Assembly (NCBI GenBank): GCA_905193155.1
Contig: CAJJNQ010000036.1
Span: 1 to 26,689 of the forward strand
DNA from: an uncultured Christensenella sp.
GTDB taxonomy: Bacteria > Bacillota > Clostridia > Christensenellales > UBA1750
Length of the DNA: 26,689 nucleotides
Reading direction: 5' to 3'
The notes beneath the pieces were generated by a model. The model was not told where the DNA came from and ran no database searches. It was given only the letters and a program-made list of their open reading frames with translations. Both the position numbers and the translations under genes were made by a program. This document shows positions 15,900 to 23,287 of the stretch, piece after piece (position 1 is the stretch's first letter; every line of letters starts with the position of its first letter).

Positions 15900-17056
15900 T
15901 GCGCACGGGAAATTATGCCGTGGTGGTCGCGGCGGGGCGCGGCGTGCGCATGGGCGCGGCGGTCAACAAGGTGCTGCTGCCCCTGTGCGGAGAGCCGGTG
16001 ATCCGCCATGCTGTGCGCGCCTTCTGCGAGGCGGACGAAATCGACGGCGTGGTGGTGGTCGCTTCCGCAGACGAAACGGAGCAGATGCGCGCGGCGCTGT
16101 GCGGGCTTGAAAAGGTCTGCGCCATCGCGCCCGGCGGCTCGACCCGGCAGGAATCCGTGAAAAACGGTCTGGATGCGCTGCCGAAAGAGGCGCGCATCGC
16201 GCTGGTTCACGACGGCGCGCGCCCGCTGATCTCGCGGGAGCTGATCGCCCGTTGCATCCGGCAGACCGAGGACTGCGGCAGTGCTGTGGTCTGCACGCCC
16301 GTGACCGATACTGTTAAGGTGGAAAAAGACGGCTGCGTCGTGCGCACGCTCGACCGGTCGCAGCTGCGCGCGGTGCAAACGCCGCAGTGCTTCTTCGCCG
16401 GCGAGCTGAAGGCAGCTTATGAAGCCGCCGCGCGGGACGGTGTTTCCGTGACGGACGATGCGTCGGTCATGGAACATGCCGGGCACAGCGTTCATCTGCT
16501 GGAAAGCAGCGAGGTCAACTTCAAGCTCACCACGCCGGAGGATCTGCGCCGCGCGGAGGACATCATCGGGGAGAGAAGGTTTATGCAAAGACTGCCGCGC
16601 ACCGGCTTTGGCTACGATGTGCACAAGCTCGTGTCCGGCCGCAGGCTCATCCTCTGCGGAAAGGAAATCCTGTGGGAAAAGGGGCTGGACGGCCACAGCG
16701 ATGCGGACGTCGCGGTGCATGCGCTGATGGACGCGCTGCTGGGCGCGGCGTGCCTGGGCGATATCGGCAGGCTTTATCCCGACAACGATCCTGCCTTTGA
16801 AGGTGCGGATTCGATGAAGCTGCTGGCGGACGTGCTGCGGCGCGTAAAGGATGCGGGATATGCTGTCGTTCATGCGGACGTCACCATCGTGGCGCAGAAA
16901 CCCAAGCTCATGCCCTATATGGACGAGATGCGCCGCAATCTGGAAAACGCGATGCCCGGAGCACAGGTCAACGTCAAGGCCACTACCACCGAGCGCCTTG
17001 GCTTTGAGGGGCGCGGAGAGGGCATCTCCGCGCAGGCGGTGGCTACGATATGGTGA
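15899..17056 (+). CDS. ispDF: Bifunctional IspD/IspF isoprenoid enzyme
   Basis: A 385-residue fusion of two enzymes of the methylerythritol phosphate (MEP) isoprenoid pathway. The N-terminal part (1 to about 225) is IspD, MEP cytidylyltransferase: AAGRGVRMG (11-19) with Lys24 for CTP binding, VHDGARP (103-109) and VTDDASVME (184-192). The C-terminal part (about 229-385) is IspF, cyclodiphosphate synthase: GYDVHKL with Asp240 and His242, GHSDADV with His266 as the zinc ligands, LGDIGRLYPD (286-295) and the ATTTERLGF substrate motif (361-369). Both active sites look intact. The gene overlaps rqcP by one base and mutY by seven. Fused ispDF genes are known in several lineages, with separate genes more common. 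Confidence 0.95.
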   Translation: MRTGNYAVVVAAGRGVRMGAAVNKVLLPLCGEPVIRHAVRAFCEADEIDGVVVVASADETEQMRAALCGLEKVCAIAPGGSTRQESVKNGLDALPKEARIALVHDGARPLISRELIARCIRQTEDCGSAVVCTPVTDTVKVEKDGCVVRTLDRSQLRAVQTPQCFFAGELKAAYEAAARDGVSVTDDASVMEHAGHSVHLLESSEVNFKLTTPEDLRRAEDIIGERRFMQRLPRTGFGYDVHKLVSGRRLILCGKEILWEKGLDGHSDADVAVHALMDALLGAACLGDIGRLYPDNDPAFEGADSMKLLADVLRRVKDAGYAVVHADVTIVAQKPKLMPYMDEMRRNLENAMPGAQVNVKATTTERLGFEGRGEGISAQAVATIW

Positions 17057-18051
17057 CGGAGGGGCTGCTGCCGTGGTATGCGGCCAACCGGCGCGACCTG
17101 CCCTGGCGGAAGAGCCGCGAGCCTTACGCCGTATGGATATCGGAAATCATGCTCCAACAGACGCGCGTCGAGGCGGTGATTCCGTATTACCGGCGCTTTA
17201 TGCAGGCGCTGCCGGATGTGCGGGCGCTGGCGGATGCGCCGGAGGAACAGCTGCTCAAGCTCTGGGAGGGGCTGGGCTACTATTCCCGTGTGCGCAATAT
17301 GCAGGCAGCGGCCGGGCAGATCGTGAAAAGGGGCGGCTTTCCTCAAACGGCGGAGGAGCTGAAAAAGCTGAAGGGCTTTGGGGATTACACCGCCGGGGCG
17401 GTTGCGTCCATCGCCTTTGCACAGCGGGCGGCCGCCGTGGACGGCAACGTTTTGCGCGTATGGACGCGCATGGAGCGCGTGGGCGAGAGTATTAAAATAC
17501 CCTCGGTCAAAAGAGCCTGCACCCGCGCGGTGCTGGAAGCCATGCCGGAAGAGGCCGATCCCGGCCAATATAATCAGGCGCTGATGGAGTTGGGCGCAAC
17601 GGTGTGTACGCCGCGCAGCCCGGACTGCGCGCACTGCCCCGTGCAGGCGCACTGCGGAGCCTTTGCCGCAGACGAGGCGGAGGATTATCCCGTCAAGGAC
17701 CCAAAGCCCGTCAAGGCGGTGGAGGAGTTCGACGTCTATCTCATCGTGAAAGACGGGCGCGCGCTGGTTAGGAAGCGGCCGAAAAGCGGGCTGCTGGCAG
17801 GTCTGTGGGAATTTCCGCACGGGAAGCTTCCCGTGCGCGTGAAGCAGGAGCTGCCGCCGGTGGATGTGAAGCACGTCTTTACGCACAAAATATGGCTGAT
17901 GCACGGGCTGCGCGCAGAGCTTGCCGGAGAGGCGGAGGGCTGCGTCTGGGTGGACGCGCAGGAGCTTGCCGCCCTGCCGATGCCCACGCCCATGGATAAA
18001 TACCGAAAAGAATTGCTGGAAAGCGGGGAAATGAAAGAATGGAAGAGCTGA
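17050..18051 (+). CDS. mutY: MutY, A/G-specific adenine glycosylase
   Basis: A 333-residue base-excision repair enzyme that removes adenine mispaired with 8-oxoguanine. The catalytic Glu32 is in SEIMLQQTRV. The helix-hairpin-helix is at about 105-118 (KKLKGFGDYTAGAV), followed by the catalytic Asp131 in AVDGNVLRV. The [4Fe-4S] cluster cysteines are Cys186, 193, 196 and 202, in the exact C-x6-C-x2-C-x5-C spacing. Residues 225-333 form the Nudix-like C-terminal domain that reads 8-oxoguanine (RPKSGLLAGLWEFP). All key residues are present. It overlaps ispDF by 7 bases and the next gene by 13. Together with mutT at 12088 it covers two parts of the GO repair system. Confidence 0.95.
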   Translation: MVTEGLLPWYAANRRDLPWRKSREPYAVWISEIMLQQTRVEAVIPYYRRFMQALPDVRALADAPEEQLLKLWEGLGYYSRVRNMQAAAGQIVKRGGFPQTAEELKKLKGFGDYTAGAVASIAFAQRAAAVDGNVLRVWTRMERVGESIKIPSVKRACTRAVLEAMPEEADPGQYNQALMELGATVCTPRSPDCAHCPVQAHCGAFAADEAEDYPVKDPKPVKAVEEFDVYLIVKDGRALVRKRPKSGLLAGLWEFPHGKLPVRVKQELPPVDVKHVFTHKIWLMHGLRAELAGEAEGCVWVDAQELAALPMPTPMDKYRKELLESGEMKEWKS

Positions 18052-18581
18052 TCGCACTGCTGGAAAAGTTCCAGCACGCCTATACGGCCCGTGACCTGAC
18101 CATGGCGGAAAGCTTCATCGACGAGGTGTTCGTCGCGCAGGAACCGGCCTATTACGGCACCAGTCCCGCGGAGCAATGCGTGGGCGCGGGCCGCATCCTG
18201 CGCCTGATCGGTTACGACTGGACGGTGTGGGGCACGCTGCTGCTCGATTTTGACAGCCTGGTGGCGCATGACTACGGCGAGGCGATGGATTTCCTCATCA
18301 CCGGCTATGTCGATTGGGAGATCGGCCAGGACGAATTCCTCAGCCGCGCGATGATGGACGTCAAGGACATGGTGCTGCGCGGAGGCGACACCAAGGATAT
18401 GCTCTATTCCATAAACGCCCTGTCCTCCAAGATGCTGATGGAGTCCGAGCGCGGCAGCCGCCACATGCTCCCCATCCGCATGAGCGGCATGGCGGTGAAG
18501 GAGGACGGTCTGCTCAAATTCAGCCATATCCACATTTCCCACCCTACGCAGACCTATCCCGATTGCCGCATCGCACACTGA
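18039..18581 (+). CDS. NTF2/SnoaL-like fold protein of unknown function
   Basis: A 180-residue protein whose N-terminus (ELIALLEKFQHAYTARDLTMAESFI) has the helical start typical of NTF2-like or SnoaL-like proteins, where one molecule per cone-shaped pocket can bind or isomerise small ligands. It continues with beta-strand-like segments around GYDWTVWGTLLLDFD (residues 59-73) and a C-terminal strand pair (GSRHMLPIRMSGMAV, KFSHIHISHP). No catalytic residues can be named. It begins 13 bases inside mutY, so it is cotranslated with that gene, and ends 20 bases before the DUF1989 gene. Function unknown. Confidence 0.6.
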   Translation: MEELIALLEKFQHAYTARDLTMAESFIDEVFVAQEPAYYGTSPAEQCVGAGRILRLIGYDWTVWGTLLLDFDSLVAHDYGEAMDFLITGYVDWEIGQDEFLSRAMMDVKDMVLRGGDTKDMLYSINALSSKMLMESERGSRHMLPIRMSGMAVKEDGLLKFSHIHISHPTQTYPDCRIAH

Positions 18582-18601
18582 AAGCAAAGGAAGAAAAACG
18601 G

Positions 18602-19177
18602 ATGAGAGAGTATTGGATTGCCGCCTGCTCAGGAAAGAAAATGGAGGTCAAGCGGGGCGAAACCATCACCGTGATCGACTTAAACGGCGGCCAGGTGGTG
18701 GATTTCTTCGCGGAAACCGCTGAAAACCCGGAGGAGTTCCTCTCCACCGGCGTGACGATGGACTGCAATGAATCCATCAAGCTCCATCCGGGCGATACGA
18801 TCTACACCAATCTCTACCGCCCGATGCTCAAGATTCTTTCCGACGATGTGGGCGAGCACGATCTGCTGCATCCCTGCTGCCGCAAAGAGATGTACGACTT
18901 TTTTTACCGCAACGGAGAAGGACATCCCAACTGCCTGGACAACATCAACAGTGCTTTGGGCGAAAAACGCCCCATCATCACGCCGGTCAACCTGTTTATG
19001 TATACGAAGGTCAATTCCGACGGCAGCTTTTCGGTAGAAGCGCCGAAATCCAAGGCGGGGGATAAGGTCGCGCTCGAGGCGCTGATGGATTTGACGCTGG
19101 GCGTTGCCGCGTGCAGCGTTTCGGAGAGCAAATGCAACAGCGGAAAGTGCTCGCCCATCCGCATCGTGATCGAATAA
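18602..19177 (+). CDS. DUF1989 (urea carboxylase-associated) family protein
   Basis: A 191-residue protein with the DUF1989 pattern. It opens with KKMEVKRGETITVIDLNGGQVVDFF (beta-barrel start), has STGVTMDCNESIKLHPGDTIYTN in the first half, then EHDLLHPCC (86 to 93), and ends with CSVSESKCNSGKCSPI. Several Cys and His residues (His86, His90, Cys92, Cys93, Cys171, Cys178) could bind a metal, as proposed for the family. Related proteins sit near urea carboxylase and guanidine or amino-acid metabolism genes, but no such genes are present here. The start at 18602 follows an AAGGAAG-type site. It is the last gene before a strong terminator. Confidence 0.85.
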   Translation: MREYWIAACSGKKMEVKRGETITVIDLNGGQVVDFFAETAENPEEFLSTGVTMDCNESIKLHPGDTIYTNLYRPMLKILSDDVGEHDLLHPCCRKEMYDFFYRNGEGHPNCLDNINSALGEKRPIITPVNLFMYTKVNSDGSFSVEAPKSKAGDKVALEALMDLTLGVAACSVSESKCNSGKCSPIRIVIE

Positions 19178-19194
19178 ACGATAGACAAGAAAGG

Positions 19195-19231
19195 GCTTTT
19201 CGCAGATAAAACGGTCTGCGAAAGGCTTTTT
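19195..19231 (+). terminator. Strong intrinsic terminator closing the six-gene operon
   Basis: GCTTTTCGCAGA (19195-19206) pairs with TCTGCGAAAGGC (19215-19226) over 12 bp with one G-U pair and an 8-base loop, followed by five T (19227-19231). It lies 17 bases past the DUF1989 stop codon. Confidence 0.9.
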
Positions 19232-19261
19232 ATGTTTGCCTGCGATTTTACGCACAGTGTG

Positions 19262-19290
19262 TAGAAAATACGCCTACAGCTCTTTATAAT
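19262..19290 (+). promoter_or_regulatory. Promoter of the ACT-ACT-MBL gene
   Basis: A consensus TATAAT (19285-19290) stands 17 bases after TAGAAA (19262-19267), which matches four of six -35 positions. The ATG at 19321 follows after about 30 bases, with a CGGAGGG ribosome site. Confidence 0.6.
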
Positions 19291-19320
19291 GAAATCAGCA
19301 TTTTAAGCGGAGGGAACCGC

Positions 19321-20748
19321 ATGAAAAAGACTTATGTCACCCACATGGACGATCACGTCGGCGCCTTTTTGCTGGCCTGCCGGAAGATTTCGGCGCTGGG
19401 CGTGAACATCACCCGCGTCAGCTACAACAAATCCATCGATATCCATATGCTCTTTATCGAGGTAGAGGGTGAACCCGGGCAGATCGAGGAAACCACGCGC
19501 CAGTTGGAGAGCATCGGCTATTTGCAGGACAGCTATTCCGACAAGCGCATCGCGCTGATGGAGTTTCAGCTGATCGATCGGCCCGGCGCGGTGCAGCCCG
19601 TGTTGGAGCTGATTCATGAATACAACTTCAATATTTCCTACATCAACTCCCAGGCCAACGGCTCCGGCACGCAGGCCTTCAAGATGGGGCTGCTGGTGGA
19701 GGACGGGGAGCAGCTGGACGGCTTTGTGCGCAAGGCCGCCGCGCTCTGCCCGGTGCGCGTGCTCAGCTACGACCGCACCGAGCGCAACCTGGACAACACG
19801 GTGTTTTATCTTTCCTTTGCAAACGACATCGCCGCGCGGCTGAAGCTGCCCGAAAAGTGCAAAAACGATCTCATCATCAACGCCAACGAGGTCATGCAGA
19901 TGCTGGACGAGAAAAACAGCTCGCCCTATAAGACCTTTGAATACATCGGCCGGTTTGCGGAGTGCATGGCCAAGTACAAAGGCGAACATTTCCAGACCCG
20001 CATGTCCATGCACAAAACGGCGCAGGGGGCGCTGGTCTATCTGTTTGAACCGCCTTGCGGCAGCAATCTGTGCGTGATTCGCTGCGGAGAGCGCTATCTC
20101 TTTGTGGACAGCGGCTTTCCCTGCTATCACGATGAGCAGATGGCGCTGCTGCGCGACGTGCTGCCCGGCTTTGACGCGCGCCCGCGCGATGCGCTGCTGA
20201 CCCACGCGGATGTGGATCATTGCGGCATGATGAGCGAATTCGGCACGGTGTATCTCAGCCGCAAATGCTATGAAAACTTCCGCAGGGAGCATCTGGGCAA
20301 GGACAATTTCCGCGAGGAAAACCCGATCCACCGCCCCTATGTGCGCATCAGCAAGATCCTGACCGGGTACGAGCCGCCGGCGCTTTCCAACCTGCGCGTG
20401 ATCGGCGGCAAGCAGGAAAAGCAGGAGCAGCCCATTGAATACATCGGCTGCGTGGATTGCGAAGGGCTGCACTTTGAGGCGTATGAAGGCATGGGCGGGC
20501 ACGTCGCGGGCGAGACGGTGTTTATCGAACGGGCACACCGATTGGTCTTTACCGGCGATATCTTTGTCAACCTCAAGGATTTTACGCCGGAGCAGGCGAG
20601 CTTCAACCGTTTGGCGCCGTATCTGATGACTTCCGTGGACAGCGATCCCAGCATGGCTGCGAAGGAGCGCAAGGCTGTAATGGAACTTTTGGGCAAGGGA
20701 GAATGGCTTTTGATCGGCGGTCATGGCGCTGCGCTGCACCAGATTTGA
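19321..20748 (+). CDS. ACT-ACT-metallo-beta-lactamase fusion protein
   Basis: A 475-residue protein. Residues 1-73 and 76-150 look like two ACT domains (GAFLLACRKISALGVNITRVSY; DRPGAVQPVLELIHEYNFNI), small regulatory modules that often bind amino acids. A link of about 80 residues leads to a metallo-beta-lactamase fold from about 235: strand YLFVDSG (259-265), metal loop THADVDH (294-300), GGHVAGE with His394, TGDIF with Asp413 and the terminal GGHG with His468. The metal loop reads H-x-D-x-D-H, so an Asp replaces the usual second His. The enzyme may be a hydrolase controlled by an amino-acid ligand. It has its own promoter. Substrate unknown. Confidence 0.8.
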   Translation: MKKTYVTHMDDHVGAFLLACRKISALGVNITRVSYNKSIDIHMLFIEVEGEPGQIEETTRQLESIGYLQDSYSDKRIALMEFQLIDRPGAVQPVLELIHEYNFNISYINSQANGSGTQAFKMGLLVEDGEQLDGFVRKAAALCPVRVLSYDRTERNLDNTVFYLSFANDIAARLKLPEKCKNDLIINANEVMQMLDEKNSSPYKTFEYIGRFAECMAKYKGEHFQTRMSMHKTAQGALVYLFEPPCGSNLCVIRCGERYLFVDSGFPCYHDEQMALLRDVLPGFDARPRDALLTHADVDHCGMMSEFGTVYLSRKCYENFRREHLGKDNFREENPIHRPYVRISKILTGYEPPALSNLRVIGGKQEKQEQPIEYIGCVDCEGLHFEAYEGMGGHVAGETVFIERAHRLVFTGDIFVNLKDFTPEQASFNRLAPYLMTSVDSDPSMAAKERKAVMELLGKGEWLLIGGHGAALHQI

Positions 20749-20762
20749 TTGAAAACATTGCC

Positions 20763-20791
20763 TTGTGCGATAACGAAAGAACAGGTATAAT
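20763..20791 (+). promoter_or_regulatory. Promoter upstream of the ADP-ribosylglycohydrolase-like gene
   Basis: A consensus TATAAT (20786-20791) lies 17 bases after TTGTGC (20763-20768), of which TTG matches the -35 consensus. The ATG at 20849 follows with a GGGGAGG site. Confidence 0.55.
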
Positions 20792-20848
20792 GGAAGTGTA
20801 ATAAATTAGGGATCGGTGCGCGATTTGCGTTCCGGGGAGGCTTTGAAC

Positions 20849-22399
20849 ATGGCGGAAATGCATTATTCGGAATATCTCAACAAGGTGCGCGGCTGCATCA
20901 TGGGTTTGGGCGATATGAGCTGGATCGAGCCCGCGCTGCGCGTGGTGGCCAAGTCCGGCGCGGACTTCACGGCCATGCAGCTGGCGGACGCTTATGAAAA
21001 GGGCGGCGCGCTGACGCCGCATTTCCTGCGCAACATGGATCGCGGTATTTTCCCGCCGCTGGCGGTGTTTGACGACCCGGAGCAGGGCGGCGCGGGCGGC
21101 ATGGACTGCGCGCCCCTTTGGGCGTGCGTCTGCCCCGGCGACCCGGCTCGTGCGCGCGAATATGCCGGGCGCGACGCTTCGGTGGACCATCAGGGCGAGG
21201 CGGTCGAGGCCGCGCAGTTCCTGGCCGCAGCAATGGCGCTGGCCTTCATCAAGGACGACGCGGTGCAGTGCCTGAAGGCTGCGGCGGAGAATCTGCCGGA
21301 GGACAGCCGCCTGGCGCATCTGGTGGCGGACGCCTGCGCCCTTTGCAGCGAGAACCCCGTGCAGGCCAGAGCGCGCCTGGATTGGCGCTACGGCGGCGTG
21401 GACGGCTCGCTCATCCCGAAGGTGGCGCAGGTGCTGGCCAGCCTGCTGCTGAACGATCAGCCCGACCGACTGGCTGCGGCGTTCCGCGGGCTGCTCACGG
21501 GCGCGCCTTCCACCACGGACGTGGGTGACGCCATTGCCGCGCGCGTGTCCCGCGCAGGACTTTCCTGCATGGCGATGGAAAAGAGCCGCGGTGAAAACCT
21601 GCCGGTCAACATCACCGCCGCGCCCTTTGCCGCGGTGCCTATGACCCGCAAGGAAGAAAAGAGCATCCGTGTTTCCTTCATGGGGCAGCCGGTGCTGCGT
21701 CCCGGCCAGGCGCGCCAGTGCGTGCTCAGCGTGGAAAACCATACCACCGAGAAGCTGGAAGGCCCGGTGGAATGCAAGGTCAGCGGCTGCGTGCAGGCCA
21801 TGACGGCTGGTCATATCACGGTGGCTGCCGGGGAGACCGCCCGCGTGCCCTTTACCGTCTGGATGCCTGAAAACGTGGAAACCGTGACCGAGTGCAACCT
21901 GATGACGGTCGCGTTTGCCGGTATGGAGCACACCTTCGGCATCGCGGGCGCACAGGGCTATCGCGTTTGCGGCAAGATGGGCCTGCCGCAGCATTCGATC
22001 TTCGAAGGCCGTAATCTGCCCGAAAATCCCCTGTGGGAGACCTATTTCTGCGATGGCAACAAGATCGAGCTGGACGAGCTGAACGGCTGGATCGGGCCGT
22101 GCGCGCTGGTGCTGGAGCGCACCATCGTGGCGCGCGAGAAGCTGGAGGCCGATATCGAGGTCGCCCGCACCTGCCCGTTTGTGCTCGAGCTGGACGGCGA
22201 AACCCTGATGCAGGGCGACGGCAGCGACGGCTGGGCGATCGTCCGCGCACAGGAACCGGGCGTGCTGCTGGAAGAGGGCGAGCACACCCTGCGTCTGTAT
22301 GTTGATCGCTGCGCGCCGGGCGGCAGCATTGAGGTGGATTTCCTGCGCGACGGCCGCTTGCTCTCGCTGGAGGCGAAGAACCCCCGGAGGGAAGCATGA
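20849..22399 (+). CDS. ADP-ribosylglycohydrolase-like protein with C-terminal beta domains
   Basis: A 516-residue protein. Residues 11 to about 235 resemble the helical ADP-ribosylglycohydrolase (ARH/DraG) family: NKVRGCIMGLGD at the start, CPGDPARAREYAGRDASVDH (95-114), then EAAQFLAAAMALAF and a late GAPSTTDVGDAIAA (218-231). The family's metal-binding Asp clusters (TDDT early, DTDT late) are largely missing, so hydrolysis may be lost or altered. About 270-365 looks like an immunoglobulin-like sandwich, and about 390-510 like a galactose-binding-type sandwich. No signal peptide is seen. The start at 20849 follows GGGGAGG; the in-frame ATG at 20816 has no ribosome site. It overlaps the dut ATG by four bases. 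Confidence 0.65.
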   Translation: MAEMHYSEYLNKVRGCIMGLGDMSWIEPALRVVAKSGADFTAMQLADAYEKGGALTPHFLRNMDRGIFPPLAVFDDPEQGGAGGMDCAPLWACVCPGDPARAREYAGRDASVDHQGEAVEAAQFLAAAMALAFIKDDAVQCLKAAAENLPEDSRLAHLVADACALCSENPVQARARLDWRYGGVDGSLIPKVAQVLASLLLNDQPDRLAAAFRGLLTGAPSTTDVGDAIAARVSRAGLSCMAMEKSRGENLPVNITAAPFAAVPMTRKEEKSIRVSFMGQPVLRPGQARQCVLSVENHTTEKLEGPVECKVSGCVQAMTAGHITVAAGETARVPFTVWMPENVETVTECNLMTVAFAGMEHTFGIAGAQGYRVCGKMGLPQHSIFEGRNLPENPLWETYFCDGNKIELDELNGWIGPCALVLERTIVAREKLEADIEVARTCPFVLELDGETLMQGDGSDGWAIVRAQEPGVLLEEGEHTLRLYVDRCAPGGSIEVDFLRDGRLLSLEAKNPRREA

Positions 22400-22890
22400 G
22401 GGAAAAGCTGTACTTTGCAAAGCTGCGCCCCGAGGCGGTGATTCCGTCCAAGCGCGACGAGGACGCGGGCTATGATATTTACGCCTGCTTTGACGAGGAC
22501 TATCTGCTGCTGGCGCCGCTGGAGACCAGACGCATCCCTACGGGGCTGATGAGCGCCTTTTCGCCGGATTACTATCTGCAGCTGCAGGAGCGCGGCTCCA
22601 CCGGCACCAAGGGCATTTCCCAGCGCTGCGGCGTGATCGATTCCGGCTTTCGCAATGAATGGTTCATCCCGCTGACCAACCTGAACACCAAGCCCCTTGC
22701 GCTGGTCAAGCCGGGCAAGGAGCATCTGCTGGATGGGCAGGATGTGGTTCTCTATCCCGTCTCCAAGGCGATCTGCCAGGCAGTGCTCCTGCCCGTGCCG
22801 CGCACCGAGGTGGTGGAGTTGAGCCCCGATGAGATTCGCGCAATGAAATCCCAGCGCGGCGAGGGCGAATTGGGCAGCAGCGGAAAATAA
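22396..22890 (+). CDS. dut: dUTP diphosphatase (dUTPase)
   Basis: A 164-residue trimeric-type dUTPase, hydrolysing dUTP to dUMP and pyrophosphate to keep uracil out of DNA and feed thymidylate synthesis. Motif 1 is EDAGYDIYA (22-30), motif 2 QERGSTGTKG (64-73), motif 3 GVIDSGFRNEW (79-89) with the catalytic Asp82, motif 4 around ICQAVLLPV, and motif 5 RGEGELGSSGK (154-164), the mobile C-terminal arm. Motif 3 has GF in place of the usual Tyr-containing segment (a Phe stands where the uracil-stacking Tyr is expected), and motif 5 has Leu in place of the common Phe. The ATG overlaps the previous stop codon (ATGA), a coupled arrangement. Confidence 0.88.
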   Translation: MREKLYFAKLRPEAVIPSKRDEDAGYDIYACFDEDYLLLAPLETRRIPTGLMSAFSPDYYLQLQERGSTGTKGISQRCGVIDSGFRNEWFIPLTNLNTKPLALVKPGKEHLLDGQDVVLYPVSKAICQAVLLPVPRTEVVELSPDEIRAMKSQRGEGELGSSGK

Positions 22891-22934
22891 AAAAACTCTT
22901 TTGCATTTGTTTTTTGTAAAACGGAGGAAATAAA

Positions 22935-23250
22935 ACGAGATCCGGTTCGATCTATCTTGCTGTGAAAGACTTTGACCGGTTTGTGGATTTTTACGAAAAA
23001 TCCTGAAAATGAAGGTAAGTGCAGCAAAAGGGAAGAGATTCGCCGTGTTCCATCAGGAAGGATTGAACCGGTGCCTTTCGAATGGACTGTACGATGAACA
23101 GCATCCGGGGCAGAAGAAAAAAACACAGCTGGGGATCGGCAGAGGCATGACTGTCATCCACTACCTGAACGTCTTTTCTCCCTATTGGTATTTCAAACTG
23201 AAAGACCAATAGGGAATCCAATCGAAATCACGGGACTGCATCAGGAATAA
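22935..23250 (+). pseudogene. Decayed VOC (glyoxalase/bleomycin-resistance) family gene
   Basis: Three frames together give a broken VOC protein. Frame one: after GGAGG at 22923-22927 the start codon has become ACG (22935), then SIYLAVKDFDRFVDFYEK and a stop at about 23004. A one-base loss shifts to the frame with LKMKV, then KRFAVFHQEGLN, LSNGLYDEQHP and NVFSPYWYFKLKD. A second one-base loss shifts to GNPIEITGLHQE and the stop at 23248-23250. Intact relatives have about 120-150 residues; here only about 100 remain, so some 40-50 residues appear deleted between DEQHP and LGIG. Neighbouring genes on both sides look intact, so the loss is local. Confidence 0.8.
23179..23215. repeat. Long near-perfect palindrome inside the VOC pseudogene
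   Basis: TCCCTATTGGT (23179-23189) is exactly complementary to ACCAATAGGGA (23205-23215). Inside it, TTTCA (23191-23195) pairs with TGAAA (23199-23203) around a three-base loop, with a single A-G mismatch between the two stems. The 37-base hairpin has no T-tract on either side, so it is not a terminator. The right arm contains the second frameshift of the pseudogene. Confidence 0.8.
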
Positions 23251-23287
23251 GGCAGACTCATAAAAAACACAGGGAGGTTATCAGAAC

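Noticed and set aside
20603..22420. A 605-codon minus-strand open frame
   Set aside because: Antisense to the ARH-like gene and its promoter region; low-complexity translation and no ribosome site. GC-rich codon bias explains it.
23009..23212. A small intact gene of 67 codons
   Set aside because: Its translation continues the VOC domain started in another frame upstream and ends where a third frame completes the domain, so it is part of the pseudogene.
23179..23215. Terminator or small RNA gene
   Set aside because: The palindrome has no T-tract on either strand and its left arm is ordinary VOC coding sequence.
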